Assembly: GCA_963556145.1 (NCBI GenBank)
Contig: OY744464.1
Coordinates: forward strand, 7,601,508-7,665,507
Direction: 5' to 3'
Origin: Hygrocybe punicea
Taxonomy: Eukaryota > Basidiomycota > Agaricomycetes > Agaricales > Hygrophoraceae
DNA: 64,000 nt
Part shown: piece by piece, positions 24,401-36,786 of the stretch
How positions within the stretch are numbered: position 1 is the stretch's first letter
Layout: each line of letters starts with the position of its first letter
Made by a program: the position numbers and the translations under genes
The notes under the pieces: generated by a model
Databases searched by the model: none
What the model saw: the letters and a program-made list of their open reading frames with translations, nothing else
What the model was told of the DNA's origin: nothing

Positions 24401-25412
24401 ACTTGGGACCCTCCCCTGAATGGGATGGAACATCATTCTCAGATTCCAAAGAGGTTCTCATCCACCGTGCGCACAAATCTTTCTTCATTGGGCAATATCA
24501 TGGCGGAACTGAGGGGATCAGCTGAACACGATCGCAGAGTTGTCATCCATAGAGGTTACTCGCCTCGCATTGTCTGGGTCGGTGTTTGTCCAGACGGCTC
24601 AAGATTTATCTCCAAGTCTGAGGACGAACTGCGTTTGTGGAATACCCAGACCGGTAAAAAAATTCTCACCTCCAATTGCAGCAACACTCCGGAATTCTCA
24701 CCCAACAGCAAACGCTTCATCTTCATGGCGGATAAAAGGATGCAGCTCAGGAACACCCTCACAGGCAAACTCATTGCCACGTTTTTTCCTACCTTATTTT
24801 CGTTCTCTCCTGACGGGATGCGCATCGTTACCGCATATAACGAAACATCTGGTAACTCATCCCTCGGTTGACAGAAAGTCACTGATGATATTCTTTCTAG
24901 CTTTCACCCATCTCTTTGACTCGAATGGGAAACTCATCCGCTCTCTGGGATGTACTAGCCTGCGATCGATGGTATTCTCTCCTGACAGCACACGCATTGT
25001 GTTTGCAAATCCACATGGAACACGGCTTTTGAATGCAGCCACTGGCGAATTACTCACCGTTCTCGCATGCCCAGGGCCATTTCACTTCTCTTCAGACAAC
25101 GCTCACATTATTTATCAGGCTCACAATCGATCTCAAACTTGGAATTTATTGGATGGTGCACACACTGGCACATGCGAACAACCTGGATCTCCAAGCCCAA
25201 ATCCATCAGTCACGTCACAACCGAAATATTCCTTGAAGGGTGCATGGGTCGTTGGGTCATTCCAAGGTCAGCTTAAGCATATCTGCTGGTTGCCAAAAGT
25301 TATTCGAGGTTCCGGACCTGTTGCTTCTTCTGGAGGAAATATTCTTGTTCTTGGAAATGAGCAGGGAAACTGGACTGTTTTAAATCTTTCTTGCATACAA
25401 TGGACAAGTTGA
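21485..25412 (+). CDS. NACHT NTPase with large helical insertion and WD-like C-terminus, about 1257 aa
   Basis: Exons 21485-21591, 21644-24149, 24203-24851 and 24901-25412 join in phase through 49-53-nt introns. The start at 21485 gives a Gly/Asn-rich first exon (GSNIGGTDNVVNIFNTY) like that of many agaricomycete NACHT proteins; an ATG at 21495 would instead read through the first intron. Walker A is GLAGTGKTT (residues 99-107); Walker B is VIVVVDALDEC (Asp at about 506). About 400 residues separate them, against about 70-80 normally, filled by roughly ten helical units like LIVKPLRxIAxS. Further landmarks are FATSRPE, a FIFAFTICRFL segment and FHASFHDF. The last two exons contain degenerate beta-propeller motifs (FSPDS.RIV, LWNTQTGK). 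The family acts in cytoplasmic NLR-like recognition and self/non-self responses; the ligand is unknown. Confidence 0.8.
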
Positions 25413-25603
25413 GTATGGGTTTTCACATAATCTACACTAGGAGGATGCATTGTTATCATAGCAGCATATTTTTATACAAGAGGTCTTCCATATCTTAAAA
25501 TTCTTCAATGATGGCATCCTGACCCTTAAAATTACACATTATAGTGTATAGTGTTTGTGAATATGATAGAGGACATATACACATTGCACTATAGCTTGGT
25601 TAT

Positions 25604-26222
25604 ACAGGAGACGGGTGAGGATTTTTTATGATCAAATAATATACAAATATCCAGTCACATTTTTAAACTATTTGCATTGTTATCTTGCTTGTGGAAATAT
25701 TGTAGAAAATAATGTTATCTAAATGCAGTATTCATACTGAAAATAGTTCTTACAGTAAATATAATTATTTAGGCCATTATTGTTTTCATTATTGTGTATG
25801 TATATTCAGAAAAATGAAAAATATTCAGAAAAATGAAAATGACACAAGTATTTAGGATTTCTGGCTGGACATCTGTGGATCTTATTGTCACACAGATCTT
25901 CCAGATATTTGGTCTTGAGATAATTCAGGCACAAGCCAGGCCCCAATTATCTGGGGACCAAATAGTCTAAAATTCTACCCTTACAATAAAAGCCATAGAT
26001 ATCAGTCTAGGAATCCTATATATTTGTATCATTTTCTCTTTTCTGAATACATTTTCACAATAATGAAAACAATTGTATTTTCTGTGTTTGTATGAATACC
26101 ACATTTAAATATTATTATTTTCTGCAATATTTTCACAAGTGAAATAACAGCACAAATAGTTTCAAAATGTGACTGAATATTTGCATATTAGTTGATCACA
26201 AAAATCCTCATTTATCTCCTGT
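25604..26222. mobile_element. Foldback MITE with long inverted repeats
   Basis: The left arm (ACAGGAGACGGGTGAGGATT.. from 25604) and the complement of the right arm (ACAGGAGATAAATGAGGATT.. from 26222) match over about 250 bp with scattered differences. TTA lies one base outside each arm, compatible with a PIF/Harbinger-type 3-bp target. No coding capacity. AT-rich and CpG-poor. Confidence 0.7.
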
Positions 26223-29200
26223 GTTAGCTAAACACCACTCAGGACATGAACACTGCCCTAACTACTATCATCATGATGGTAGTACTATGTAGACCTCCAT
26301 TAAAAATTGTGTCCTGTTAAAGGAGATCAATTAACAACAACATACCAATGACAAAATCCAGCTTGCACAGCAGCTAGGTGGTGAGGCTGAAAAAAGTTGA
26401 CTTGCAAGAAAAGTCATAAAGAGCAGAAAAAGAGATCCATGAGTTGAGGAACACTCCCATCACCACATTGGAGTGGTCCTGAGGGAGCTCTCCAGGGGAC
26501 TTATGCAGGTCTGAGGGTGGGTGGGTGGATTGACTAGGTTAGGATGGGTCTGATTACTACATCAGGAAGGCTACTGACTAGACCAACCATGAGAACCCTG
26601 GAACATGACTGCACAGGTCCCACTACTCCAACACCAGTGGAGACACACATCAAACTCACCTCATCCCAGTCTCCTACCACCCCCCAAGACTTTGCTGTTA
26701 TGCACAATGTGCTATATCTCAAAATAGTTGGATCACTCATGTCGCCCAGTGGGAAGTCCCTGATTTGGAAAAGTTTATTATTGATTATTGTAGTTTCTGT
26801 TGATTAATCTCCATCAATTACTTATGCCCTCAATTACTTATTTAAACATTCACTAAGCGTTGGAGAGGTCCCTTGGGACCTCTCTGGGTGCTCATGCAGG
26901 AATTGAGAGGGAACACTGGATGTCGAAGGATGAGACTATCTACTACATTGGGAAGCCTACTGACTAAGGTCAACTGTGGGAACCAGGTCACGCGACAGCC
27001 CAGGTACATCTACTACAGTGTTGAGTATGCCTCCACACCCCCTAGCAAATGCAACCTGGCCTACACTATGCAAATTCTACTAGAACACCCAAGATGCTGC
27101 ACTCACCACTTTCCTTTCCACTCACAATCATGAAGTGCCAGCAGCTCCCTCTGATACACAGAACTTGGCAATGGGCTTGCAAGAAAATCCAACCAGGAGT
27201 GGACTACAAGTGGAACAAGAGGATTGTGGTGGGTCTCACAGGGTTCTGAGATGCTTTGAGGACTTGAATGGCTCTCAAGATCCCAGTGAGGATGAGATTT
27301 TGAGTGACTTGGTTAATTCTTGATACTTGCATTCAATCTCTCGCTAGCCATTAGAAGAATTGCACAGTAACCTGTACCTAATGCTGCCAGATAACCAGCA
27401 CTATGACCCTGATCCAAACCACCCTCCAAGTGCCCTACTACTTGCACAAATTGATCTACAACAAGGTAGTGCTCATGGAAACAGAGGGCCTGAGCCTGGT
27501 CCTGAATGTATCATTAACAAAGCTGCCAATCTACCTCCTGATGTTCCTGGCAAACTCAAACAGCAAGGACCTTCAATCCACCACTGCATTCATCAGTGCA
27601 ATCAAAGCTGCTACACTTGAAGGTAGTAATATGCACAAGAAAGAGATTGAATGACTTTGGGAGCCCATGGAAAGATTGTTGCAGTAGCAACACTGTATCT
27701 TCTGTCTTCATTTTCTCAAGCTCCAAGAAATCTGGCCAAGAAAAAATTAATTCCGGTTACAAAGCATGGGAATTCCTACTATACCTATTTTGTCTTGGGC
27801 CAGCTCTACTATGAAACATCCTGCCTGAGAAGTACTGGCAAAATTGCTGCAAGCAAGTTTGTGGTGTCCACCTTTTGCAACAATTCCAATCTCACCTGCC
27901 CAACATCAAGAAGGTACAACTATGCTTTCCAAGTTTGTGAGAGAATTCAAGGAGCTTTATGATCAAAGATGACCAGACCATATTCACTTCATTCAACACA
28001 GCATCCACTTGTTGACTCAGAAATTGTCCATGCAGGGCCTGTGGCCTATCACGCTCAGTGGACAGTGATTGGTAACCTTGGGAAGGGAGTGCACCAGGGT
28101 TGTGATCCCTATGTAAAGCTGTCCCAGCATGGTATTCTTTGTGCACAGATGAACTCCATTTGATGGTGCTGCATCTTGACTTGGGTGATGGGAATAAAAT
28201 CCAAGAAGGAGCAATCGATCTTGGAGGACATTATATCATGTTGCAAGCTTGCCAAGAGGTACCTATGGATTTCAATGGTGTAGAGGCTGCTGCCATCCTC
28301 AAATATTGGGGAGATCATGGTTGGCTATACAGGGATGGGTGGTTTCCTGCTGTGGAGCAGTGGGGGAGGTTTCTCCTTCACAAGAAGCAGGTTACCCAAA
28401 GCTACTGAATTAAATCTCACTCAAGTCACTTAAGTCAAATAACATGAATGGTAAAGGTGAGTGACTTTGAAACAAGTTCTCGACATGTTCTTGAGAGGAT
28501 AACTTTTATGATTTCACCATGGCTTGATATTTGACAGGATGGCAAAGCAGAATTTGCAGAAGTCAAGTACTTCTTCCATCTCAGATTTAACATTGATGAA
28601 ATCTATTCACTTGCACTTGTTTTACCATTTCCCCCCCTGGATTTCAACCTTCTCAGGCTCTCATATCAAACTGTTTACCCATGCCATTACTAAGGGGATG
28701 CAGTGCTGAGAGTTATTGATGTCAAGTCCATTCAATCTGTTGTTTCAATGGTTTCAGACTTCACAATGGTAGAAAATGGGGAAGTTGAAGTGCCTGAATG
28801 CATTCTAGTTGAAAAACCAGGTTTAGAGATTGCATATCTTGTAGGAGGAGAGAACAGAGATGATATCTATGATGATGACAATCTGTATGCTTTGAATTTT
28901 GATATGTATATCATCTTAAATTCTTACTGTCCCACATTTGCCACTGTCATCTGAACCTCTCCTGCATTTCAAATGGATGACTGCATTGACAAGAGTTCCT
29001 GCATGCATTCCATCCAGACTCAGCTCCTTCAGGTCATGGATGGCCATACACTACGAAACCCTTACTATCATTATTTTTCAGTCTTGCACAGCTGGTATTT
29101 TCTTTCACAATTCCTCCCTTAGATCTACCCATCTACTGCTTGCATATGCAGACCTTTTCAGGGGTTTTGATGTCAATTGAAAACAACTCATTTCTGGTCA

Positions 29201-31336
29201 CAAAAACTTGAACTTCAGTCAGAATACTGGAAACAGTGCATATATGCTCATGTAAGAACACCTTGCAGCATTAGAGAAGGAGAATTTTGCACTCATGGCA
29301 GAGTTGAATGCAACAAAGTGAGTACCAGCATCATATTGTCTTGATCCTGCTGCATTCTTTTGATATGTTAGGTCTGCACTATCTCAAGTTGTTGATAAAA
29401 TGCCTTTATCTTCCAATGGCCATACAAACAACCTACTTCTAAGAGAAACACCCTTCCACCTCTCAATAACTCAGAATATTCAAATGCAAAGTTTTCAATG
29501 AAAAAGACATTTAAGAAACAGTGCCAAGACAAAAATGACAACACTAATGCTCCAGCCACCACAAAATGAAACGAAAGCAAAATGATGCAGATGACAGTGA
29601 TGGCAAAGAGAATGAAGACAAAAGACAAAAGACATACATACCTGGAAAATTTTAATGGCAATCCTGTCACTGCAGAATGACTTTGGCAATGGCAAAGCAG
29701 TGTTGGTTTTTGCTGCACAGAGCTCAACTTGCCCCACTTAAATGGACCAAAATTGAAACAGATGCTTATGAATTCTTCAAATCAGAGATGCTATCTGAGT
29801 TCCCTGAATTTCAACTCTGTGATTGTTGCTGGAAGCTTGACCTCTGGGCAACTTTGAACTACCCTTCTTGGTTCAAAAACCCCATCAAGACCAAAGATGT
29901 GCTGAGTGGTGGAAAACTAATGAAAAAGGTCAAAGTTTGATTGGAATCTCTAATAGATCTCAACCATGTCAAGCTGATTCACATGGACAATAAACATTTT
30001 GACAACACTCCCATGACAAACCCAGGTGATTGGACACTCCCAACAAAAGCAAATATCCTAATCAAATTAATGCAACAGATGGCCATTCAAGTGGTCCTGG
30101 TCCCACCATTTCCACTGCAAGTTCAACCCAGGTTCAGATGTGGAAAAGCTTACCCTGGTGAGTTCTTTCTATTACCAAGGACAATATTCCTGACAACAAA
30201 TGGTCCATGCTGTGAAAACCAGGCTGGTTTCATAGACCTACTGTAAGTTGTTATTTGCTTAGTTGTCAGTGACATGTGCTGAATGTTTGGTGTTCAATTT
30301 GAGGGAAAATCTTACTTCAAAACTGGATTTAGGTATGACTTGCCAACAACAACAAACCCCTTGAACTCTGCACCATCTTCATCCAATTCAGCTCAAATTT
30401 CCACATTGAAATCCATATCCCCAGTCCTAGGATTGTCTTTCCTTAACTCAGTTACCGCTTTGTCCACTACTTCTATCCCTCTAATACTGCTCTCATGCCT
30501 GTCATGTCATCTCCTGTGCTGTCTCCTGTACCTGCAACACCATCTCCTCTGTTCTGCCATTCACTGGTATGTTTATCTTTACCTAATCATGCATATCTGA
30601 GTTGAAAGCTACACCTGTAGTAGAATCAACCACAACAATGAAACCAACTAAGACTGCCACATCTAGAACTTCAAAAGGAAATCATGTAGCCAAGGCAACA
30701 TGTGCTAAACCAGGACCAGCAAATACTGCAAGGAACTGCATATGCTTGTTTCCAATGCCTGACTAACATAACTACTTCTGGTTGTAGGAATATCTGTGTA
30801 CAGGCTTGCAACAAACATGGGGGACCTGTTAGAGGACTTCAAGACATATTTTGGTGGCTTGCCAAAGATGAACTTGTCATATGTAATACCATTTTTGTGT
30901 GCTACTCATCTGACTGACACTCTTCTCACATCTTCCAGTGTTATGAGAGTCTTGCCAAGGAAATGGCATGTCCCAATTTTCCACTGTTCTCTGCTTTCTC
31001 TCAATCTCTTGCTTACAACCTTTCCCACAGAAAAAGAGCAAAATGATGATGACATGAAGTCTCAAATTCAGTACAAGACCATTAGCAGGACTTTCAGATT
31101 GTGCAACAACAGAAGAGGTTTGTATAGAAGCATGGAGATGAATGGTAGCAAGCAGGGGAGCAGGGAAGGGGTAAAAAAGGACACTATTTTGTAATCATTT
31201 GCAATCAATTGTAATTGCCATCTGACACACCTATCGAAATCACACATAATTGATCTCAAAAGAATTGGAATCATTCACAATATATCTAGTACCACTCATA
31301 ATGTCTACTGCCACGCAAGAATCTGTTGCAGTAGAT
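26223..31336. other. CpG-poor block of decayed repeats
   Basis: About 5 kb with very low CpG and many short frames. Two diverged direct copies of a segment with CTACTGACTA and GAACCCTGGAAC/GGAACCAGG occur near 26560-26640 and 26930-27010. Frame fragments at 27135-27323, 27360-27620, 27651-27962 and 28139-28408 all run on the plus strand and may be exons of one broken transposon gene. The 29677-30246 fragment is listed separately. No intact gene was found. Confidence 0.5.
29677..30246 (+). pseudogene. Fragment of an agaricomycete repeat-associated protein
   Basis: The frame reads AKQCWFLLHRAQLAPLKWTK, then YEFFKSEMLSEFPEFQLC, KLDLWATLNYPSWF and HVKLIHMDN, broken by a TGA near 29940. The pattern (FPEFxLCxxxWKLxxWAxxNYPSW) resembles a family of unknown function seen beside fungal transposons. 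Family recognition is from memory and moderate. The frame has a stop and no clear start or end. Confidence 0.4.
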
Positions 31337-31338
31337 TA

Positions 31339-31701
31339 CTGCTATTTGTGGAACTTAGGGCGCATGCGGGAAATTTCCAAAAAGCACAGATTTGCTGTCC
31401 AAAAGCAAATCTGCCATAACTCCTTCAGTTTTCCACTTTTCATAGTAGATGTAGGTTTTATTGTAATCCCCTTGAAAATCCACATTCAACCCACTACTCA
31501 GATTTCTTTTATATCTGCTATTTTTTTTCCCCAGAAATGGGGGCATCCTGAAATGCAAAACTCAAATACACCTCTCAGAATGCCTGTAAAAATTCCCAAA
31601 AATTCATATGTTGTATCTACAGCATATATCTAGCTAATGGCATATGTTATTTTATTTTTGGTTGTCTGTGAATCATCATACTTTACAGGATCTCAGCTTA
31701 T
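31339..31701 (+). repeat. Left terminal inverted repeat, 363 bp
   Basis: Matches 36721-36359 on the opposite strand. It contains an inner palindrome (AGATTTGCT.../...AGCAAATCT). Confidence 0.8.
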
Positions 31702-31997
31702 TCTCTGTTACGTTTTTCAACTCCGCAACTCCGATTCCGACTCCGCTACCCACGATGACGATTCCACTTCATCACACCTTCCTTTTTCGTTTCCTTTTAC
31801 CTTTTGTCTTCTTTTGGACATCATTGTTTATTCTTGTCCTTGTTCTCTTTTTATCCTTTCTTCTTCAAGAACAATCCAGACCGACCATGGACACATCCCC
31901 ACGTTACCTTGCTGTATCCGAATAGTCACCTTGCCAACGGACGTCACTTTCATTGTCTTCGCTGTACAACATACTGTCTTCCCAAACCAACGCACAA

Positions 31998-32161
31998 TGG
32001 CTATCCTCACCAAACAGTTCATAACCGTAATGATCATTGGTGCCATAGCGATCACCTTCCTGATTGGTTTCTACATTGTCATGATTTGCCTCTGGAAAAG
32101 GCAACCTTCCTTCATTGATGAAACCGACATCCGCCTCGACAGTATACCGACACGTAATTGA
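31998..32161 (+). CDS. Possible 54-aa single-pass membrane peptide
   Basis: The frame starts MAILTKQF and has one strongly hydrophobic segment of about 26 residues (VMIIGAIAITFLIGFYIVMI, then CLW), a KR stop-transfer pair and a hydrophilic tail ending in TRN. It can be extended upstream in the same frame to 31637, so the start is uncertain. It lies in the CpG-rich block inside the element. No family recognised. Confidence 0.3.
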
Positions 32162-32164
32162 CAA

Positions 32165-33350
32165 TTGCCATTCCCGGATATTTGGTTTCCATATTCATAC
32201 CCTGTGCCTACCATTATCCTCCCTGACGATCCGATGACATTCCTCACCTGCATGCGAACCCTGAACAATCCCCGATCACGAGACATTTCACTGTTCTCTC
32301 TAATCCAACCATCGCCGAAGCACATTCTTTTGGACTTCGACCACAGACCATACGACTTCCCAAACAGTGAACCAACCCCTATTGTATATTGTTCGCACGA
32401 CATCACTTCATTGCAGTACCCGATGACTTGTTCCCACAGCTTGTCACCTGTGCCATGACTCGAAACCTGGACCCACGTTCATTTATCCTTTTCCATCCAT
32501 AACCTTGATACCTCCCACACTCACTTACAACAATACCCTTTCTTGGATGAATACCGACATCAGGTGGACCGCGTTATTCCACACACAGGACAGGACACCG
32601 CCCCTTGATACGTCATTGACACAGACATCGTCATCCGGTACAGCTTATGCTGTTCACATGTCTGACCTCGACTAGCCCACTGTCCTAATTGGTTTTTTCC
32701 TCTATACATTCCTTCATTTTCTTTCATACCAACCTTGCCGCTATATCCATGCTATCTCAAGACACTCTCATCACCAACACCACATTGGACGATATCCATC
32801 TTCAACCCGACCATGCAATGCACTTGCCAAACTGTGCACTTGCCCGTTACAGCAAGTGTAGACCCCGAATTGGCAATTCTGCATGTCACATGATCTGATG
32901 ACAAATCATCCGAGTCATCCGGACCTCTTCTATCCTCAATGACACCTGGGCCTCCAGTTGGATCGCGAGAACATCGACATGAGGACGCCTCATGTCTGTC
33001 TCATGGTGAACACATGGTATTGTTGGACATGTTGTAGCTTCATGGTTGCATTTCTGTTTACCTCCCCTCAAGACCAGTCACTACATATACTGTTCTTGTT
33101 GTTGGTTCGGACTTTTTCTTCTTTTCCTTTCCTTATGTTTAGTCTGGTTCTTGGGGCAGACTCATCTTGTTTTGAGTAACCCCCACGGCTCGCAATGACA
33201 CTAGACCTTGACCCCCCCTGTTAGCAGTGTTGTCTTAGCTATAAGCAACAATAAAAACCGCTGTCTTCTCCCCTGGAAACCCCCCTCCTAGTTAAGTTGA
33301 TTGTTGCCGGAGCCCGCTGCAGAAGCGATCCGTAATATTCTCCGACTCCA
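32165..33350. other. CpG-rich block without a recognised gene
   Basis: Pyrimidine-rich sequence with frames below 100 codons (for example 32165-32458). Near 33250 there is an AATAAAAACCGC motif, and from about 33298 a GATTGTTGCCGGAGCCCGC segment that could be a leader or primer-binding-like site. It contrasts sharply with the CpG-poor flanks, so it may be a younger insertion or the promoter/leader of the next gene. Confidence 0.35.
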
Positions 33351-33355
33351 CCACC

Positions 33356-34891
33356 ATGGCAAACCAAAGTGGTGCCCATGCTTGCAAAAACAAGTGCATA
33401 GCAGCCAAACGTGCATGGAAGCCAACCCCTGAGGAACCTTCAGATTTCCATGACTCTGACTCATGTGTTGCTCCTGATCAGCCCAAGCCTGATGACTCTG
33501 TGTCCTCACCACCTAAAAAAAACCCAGGGTGACCCTCCATGCACTCCATTTTTGTTAACAGGCAGCAAGACTCCAGCAAAGAAAGCTCAAGGTCCAGCAC
33601 AAGTTGAAAGCTTGAAACAAACAGAACCTGACAGTGAGTACCATACTATTCTGCAGGACATAATACACATCTAAAAATCATTAGAGCTGGTCCTCATTGT
33701 CCCTCAAGCTGACAGTGAAGGGGTCCAATGAATCACCTTGACCATGAAAGGGACATTTGAAGATGCACTTGAGGTCATTCATGAGACCCTTGGCTGTATC
33801 AGGGTCATTGTAAAGCCATTGCTGTCTTATAAGCTTAGTTGTGCAACCCTAAAATCAGATGCCATCAACTTATGCAATGAATTGGACGGGGATGGCTTGC
33901 AGGAAGAAGTTTCAGTTGCCCAGTGCAAGAGAAAAAATGCTTTGGTTCCTGTCAAAATTATTATTCTGGAACAGGTATGTGCACATGGTAAATTGCCCTA
34001 AAGATTTGTGCTCACATTGCTTCAGTACATGGCATCCCTTTGTGCACACTCCAATGTCCAAAAGGCCCTGGCAAACAAGAAGAAAATGGTATTACTCAAC
34101 TTGAACAATGCCAATGATGATGTGGAAACTGAGGATCAGAACATACTGGAAAAGGAAAAGAATACTTATGCACAACTCAACGCCATGTTGAAAACATGCC
34201 AGAAGTGTGGGTCAGAAGTCGCATGCAAGATCAATAAGAGTGGAAAGCATGTGGCATTGTCAATTTGTCAGTGTTGAGGATGGGCTATTGCATTGGTACA
34301 TCATATCATTTTTATTCACTCTATACTCACAGTGATCATGATGTGCAGGCTGTGGGAACTCATGGTGTAACACTTTGAACCCCCCCTAAGGGTGATCTCT
34401 TCATAGACTTCCATGGCACAATCAACACAGCAGCCACTGATGTACCCACCACTCTGAATCCTGCCTATGGCAGGCCAGCATATCCAACAATGCCAATGAC
34501 ACCTTGGCAAGCATATCCACCATGGTTCAGTATGCCTCCTCCAACATTTGAACCTCATGGCCAAGGATCTCCGAGTTTGGGGCTCAGGACAGGTAATGTG
34601 CATGCATCTGAGTCCTGGAAACATTCACTCCCACCCTCCAGTGATCCTCCCAACATGAGCACTGCAATTCCTCACCCATTGACATCCGACTTCTTGGGAC
34701 TGCTTGACAAAACTCATTTGAAATGGTGCTTGATGACTTATGCAGATGCATTTGATGCACTTGATTTTTATCATGTTCATGAGATTACTGATCTTTCAGT
34801 TGAACGCATGGGCTCGCTTTTCCACATGTCCAAGGGCAATTCATCTTTTCTCATCAAGGAAGCTAAGTGTGAGGTGGCTCATGTTGACTGA
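33356..34891 (+). pseudogene. Broken multi-exon gene, SAM-like C-terminus, repeat-associated
   Basis: It starts MANQSGAHACKNKCIAAKRAW at 33356 with a Ser/Pro/Asp-rich N-terminus. Later pieces are a helical FEDALEVIHETLGCIRV block (33738-33980), a coiled segment ending KTCQKCGSEVACKINKSG (about 34190-34240) and a Pro-rich linker. The last exon ends LLDKTHLKWCLMTYADAFDALDFYHVHEITDLSVERMG, resembling a sterile-alpha-motif-like end. Stops and frame shifts lie between blocks, though some may be introns. CpG-poor. Probably cargo or an older transposon gene. Confidence 0.4.
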
Positions 34892-35079
34892 GTTGTTGGG
34901 AAGAGGAAGCACACAGAGAGGCAAGGCACAGACTGAGAGAATCACCTCAATAACTCCAATCCTTCACTCATTTTTTTTACACCTTCACACACTTCATAGA
35001 CATTTCATTACCATAGATATTTCATTCTCATGTGCTATATACACTTGAAATACAGTGATGCAGTAGATTTTTTCATGAT

Positions 35080-36197
35080 TTACAAGTACCCAGAGTGCTG
35101 AAACCAGCACCTTGCTGCTTCAGGGGAGACCTTCTTGAGAGCCACATAAAGATATAGGTATGGTGCAGCTTTGTCACCAGTCTCCACTATGTTTTGGAAT
35201 TCAAGTCCATTCTGTTGTATGTAATGTTTTAGGAAGGAGAAGCACTCCTTGATAGGATTCAGGTCTGGGGAATAGGGAGGGAGGTAGACGAGCTTGATGC
35301 CACTAAGAAAACATCAGGCAAATTCAGAAGATAGCCAGAGAGCTCTTACCAGGCTGCACAGAGTTCCTCAATACCCTCAACATATTGGATTTGGCAGTTA
35401 TCCATGAAGAGGACACTATTCCATGCTGGGTAGGGATTCATCACAGCTAAGAGGCCCTCAAGCCACTCTATAAACTCAGCACCATTGTATCCACCCATTT
35501 TGACATGGCTGTAGATTATACCATTCAATGTCATTGCAGGTATGACAGAGTATCTGTGTAAAACCAGGGCCGAATGGTGTCATGTGGAAAAATGAACAAA
35601 ATTTTCCATGATGTACTGTGTGCCATGCACAAAATTGCACCATTTACGGGCTCGGACTCCCCTGTAGGCCCATCTGTTCTCGTGGTAGGTAGTTAGGATA
35701 TTGACAGCACACTCATCTGCACATACAATGTATTCAGGGGGTTCCATACCAATCTCCATCTCAAATGCCCAGTGGGCTTCTTTGCAATGCTTGGCAGCTG
35801 CTTTAGAGAGCTAGACCACCATAGAAACTTAGCATTTCCGAAGGAAAAGGCCTGGACATACCAATTTGGATCACATGCCAAGTCATTTGAGAGTTCTCCA
35901 TATAGTATAGAGTGAGACATCGAGGTTGTGCTGCTCCATGAGTTGTTCTTGGATCTCATCCAGATACAGGTCAGGTGAATGCTCTAGGAGAGCAAGCATG
36001 AACTTGTGAAAGGAAAGGAGTGAAATCACACTATTGCCAGATGGGTGAGCTCTTACATCCACAGATGTTGCAGTCATGATGGGGGCTCTGCCCATGTGAG
36101 TCCTGTCTCTGCACACCTCCCTGATTTGACTCCAGAAGAGGCAAATATGTTGGACAACATGTAGGGGCATATCAAGATTGATCGCAATGGAAGTCAA
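35080..36197 (-). pseudogene. Tc1/mariner-type DDE transposase, possibly intact apart from uncertain 5' exons
   Basis: From the 5' side: a helix-turn-helix-like region, then HSPDLYLDEIQEQLMEQHNLDVSLYTIWRTLK, the first catalytic block PEYIVCADECAVN (about 35700), MTLNGIIYSHVKMGGYNGAEF, the second block VLFMDNCQIQ (about 35395), and after a 47-nt intron (GTAAG..TTAG near 35340-35294) the third block YLPPYSPDLNPIKECF. It ends QHSGYL at 35080. All three acidic residues (D, D, E) are present. Several short frame interruptions between 35540 and 35960 may be introns or damage. Orientation is toward the left arm. Confidence 0.72.
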
Positions 36198-36358
36198 GGT
36201 CTTATGGAGGGTGAATGCCTGGTAGATGACCAGGTGTTTGAGATCTCGAGAGTAGTGGTGTCAGATTGGTATGAGTCGGCATTGGGGTGTTGACTGACTC
36301 ACTGAGGGTGTGGACAGGTTCAGTTCGGAGTTGTAGAAACTGACAGCAAAGAGTGTGG

Positions 36359-36721
36359 ATAAGCTGAGATCCTGTAAAGTATGATGATTTACAGACAACC
36401 AAAAATAAAATAAAATGTGCCATTAGCTAGATATACACTATAGATACAACATATGAATTTTTGGGAATTTTTACAGGCATTCCGAGAGGTATATTTGAGG
36501 TTTGCATTTCAGGATGCCCCAATTTCAGGTGAAAGGAAATAGCAGATATAAAAGAAATCTAAGTAGTGGGTTGAATGTGGATTTTAAAGGGGATTACAAT
36601 GAAACCTACATCTACTATGAAAAGTGGAAAACTGAAGGAGTTATGGCAGATTTGCTTTTAGACAGCAAATCTGTGCGTTTTGGAAATTTCCCACACATGC
36701 CCTAAGTTCTGCAAATAGCAG
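36359..36721 (-). repeat. Right terminal inverted repeat, 363 bp
   Basis: Inverted copy of 31339-31701, followed by TA at 36722-36723. Confidence 0.8.
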
Positions 36722-36778
36722 TAAATGGAACATATATAAAAATAATCAACAGAAACAGAAATGTCTAGTTACTCTAGT

Positions 36779-36786
36779 ATTGGAAA
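36779..36786. repeat. 8-bp target duplication, left copy
   Basis: ATTGGAAA, identical to 40463-40470. Confidence 0.8.

Larger units (their letters stand above)
31339..36721 (-). mobile_element. Tc1/mariner-type element with 363-bp inverted repeats and internal cargo
   Basis: The left arm (31339-31701) and the complement of the right arm (36721-36359) are equal in length and closely similar, both beginning CTGCTATTTG and ending near GGATCTCAGCTTAT. TA flanks each end (31337-31338 and 36722-36723), the target duplication of this superfamily. The transposase lies on the minus strand near the right arm (36197-35080). Between it and the left arm are a CpG-rich block (31702-33350) and a broken gene (33356-34900). 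At 5.4 kb it is far longer than usual for the superfamily. The alternative is two separate copies, one reduced to its end, facing each other. Confidence 0.6.
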
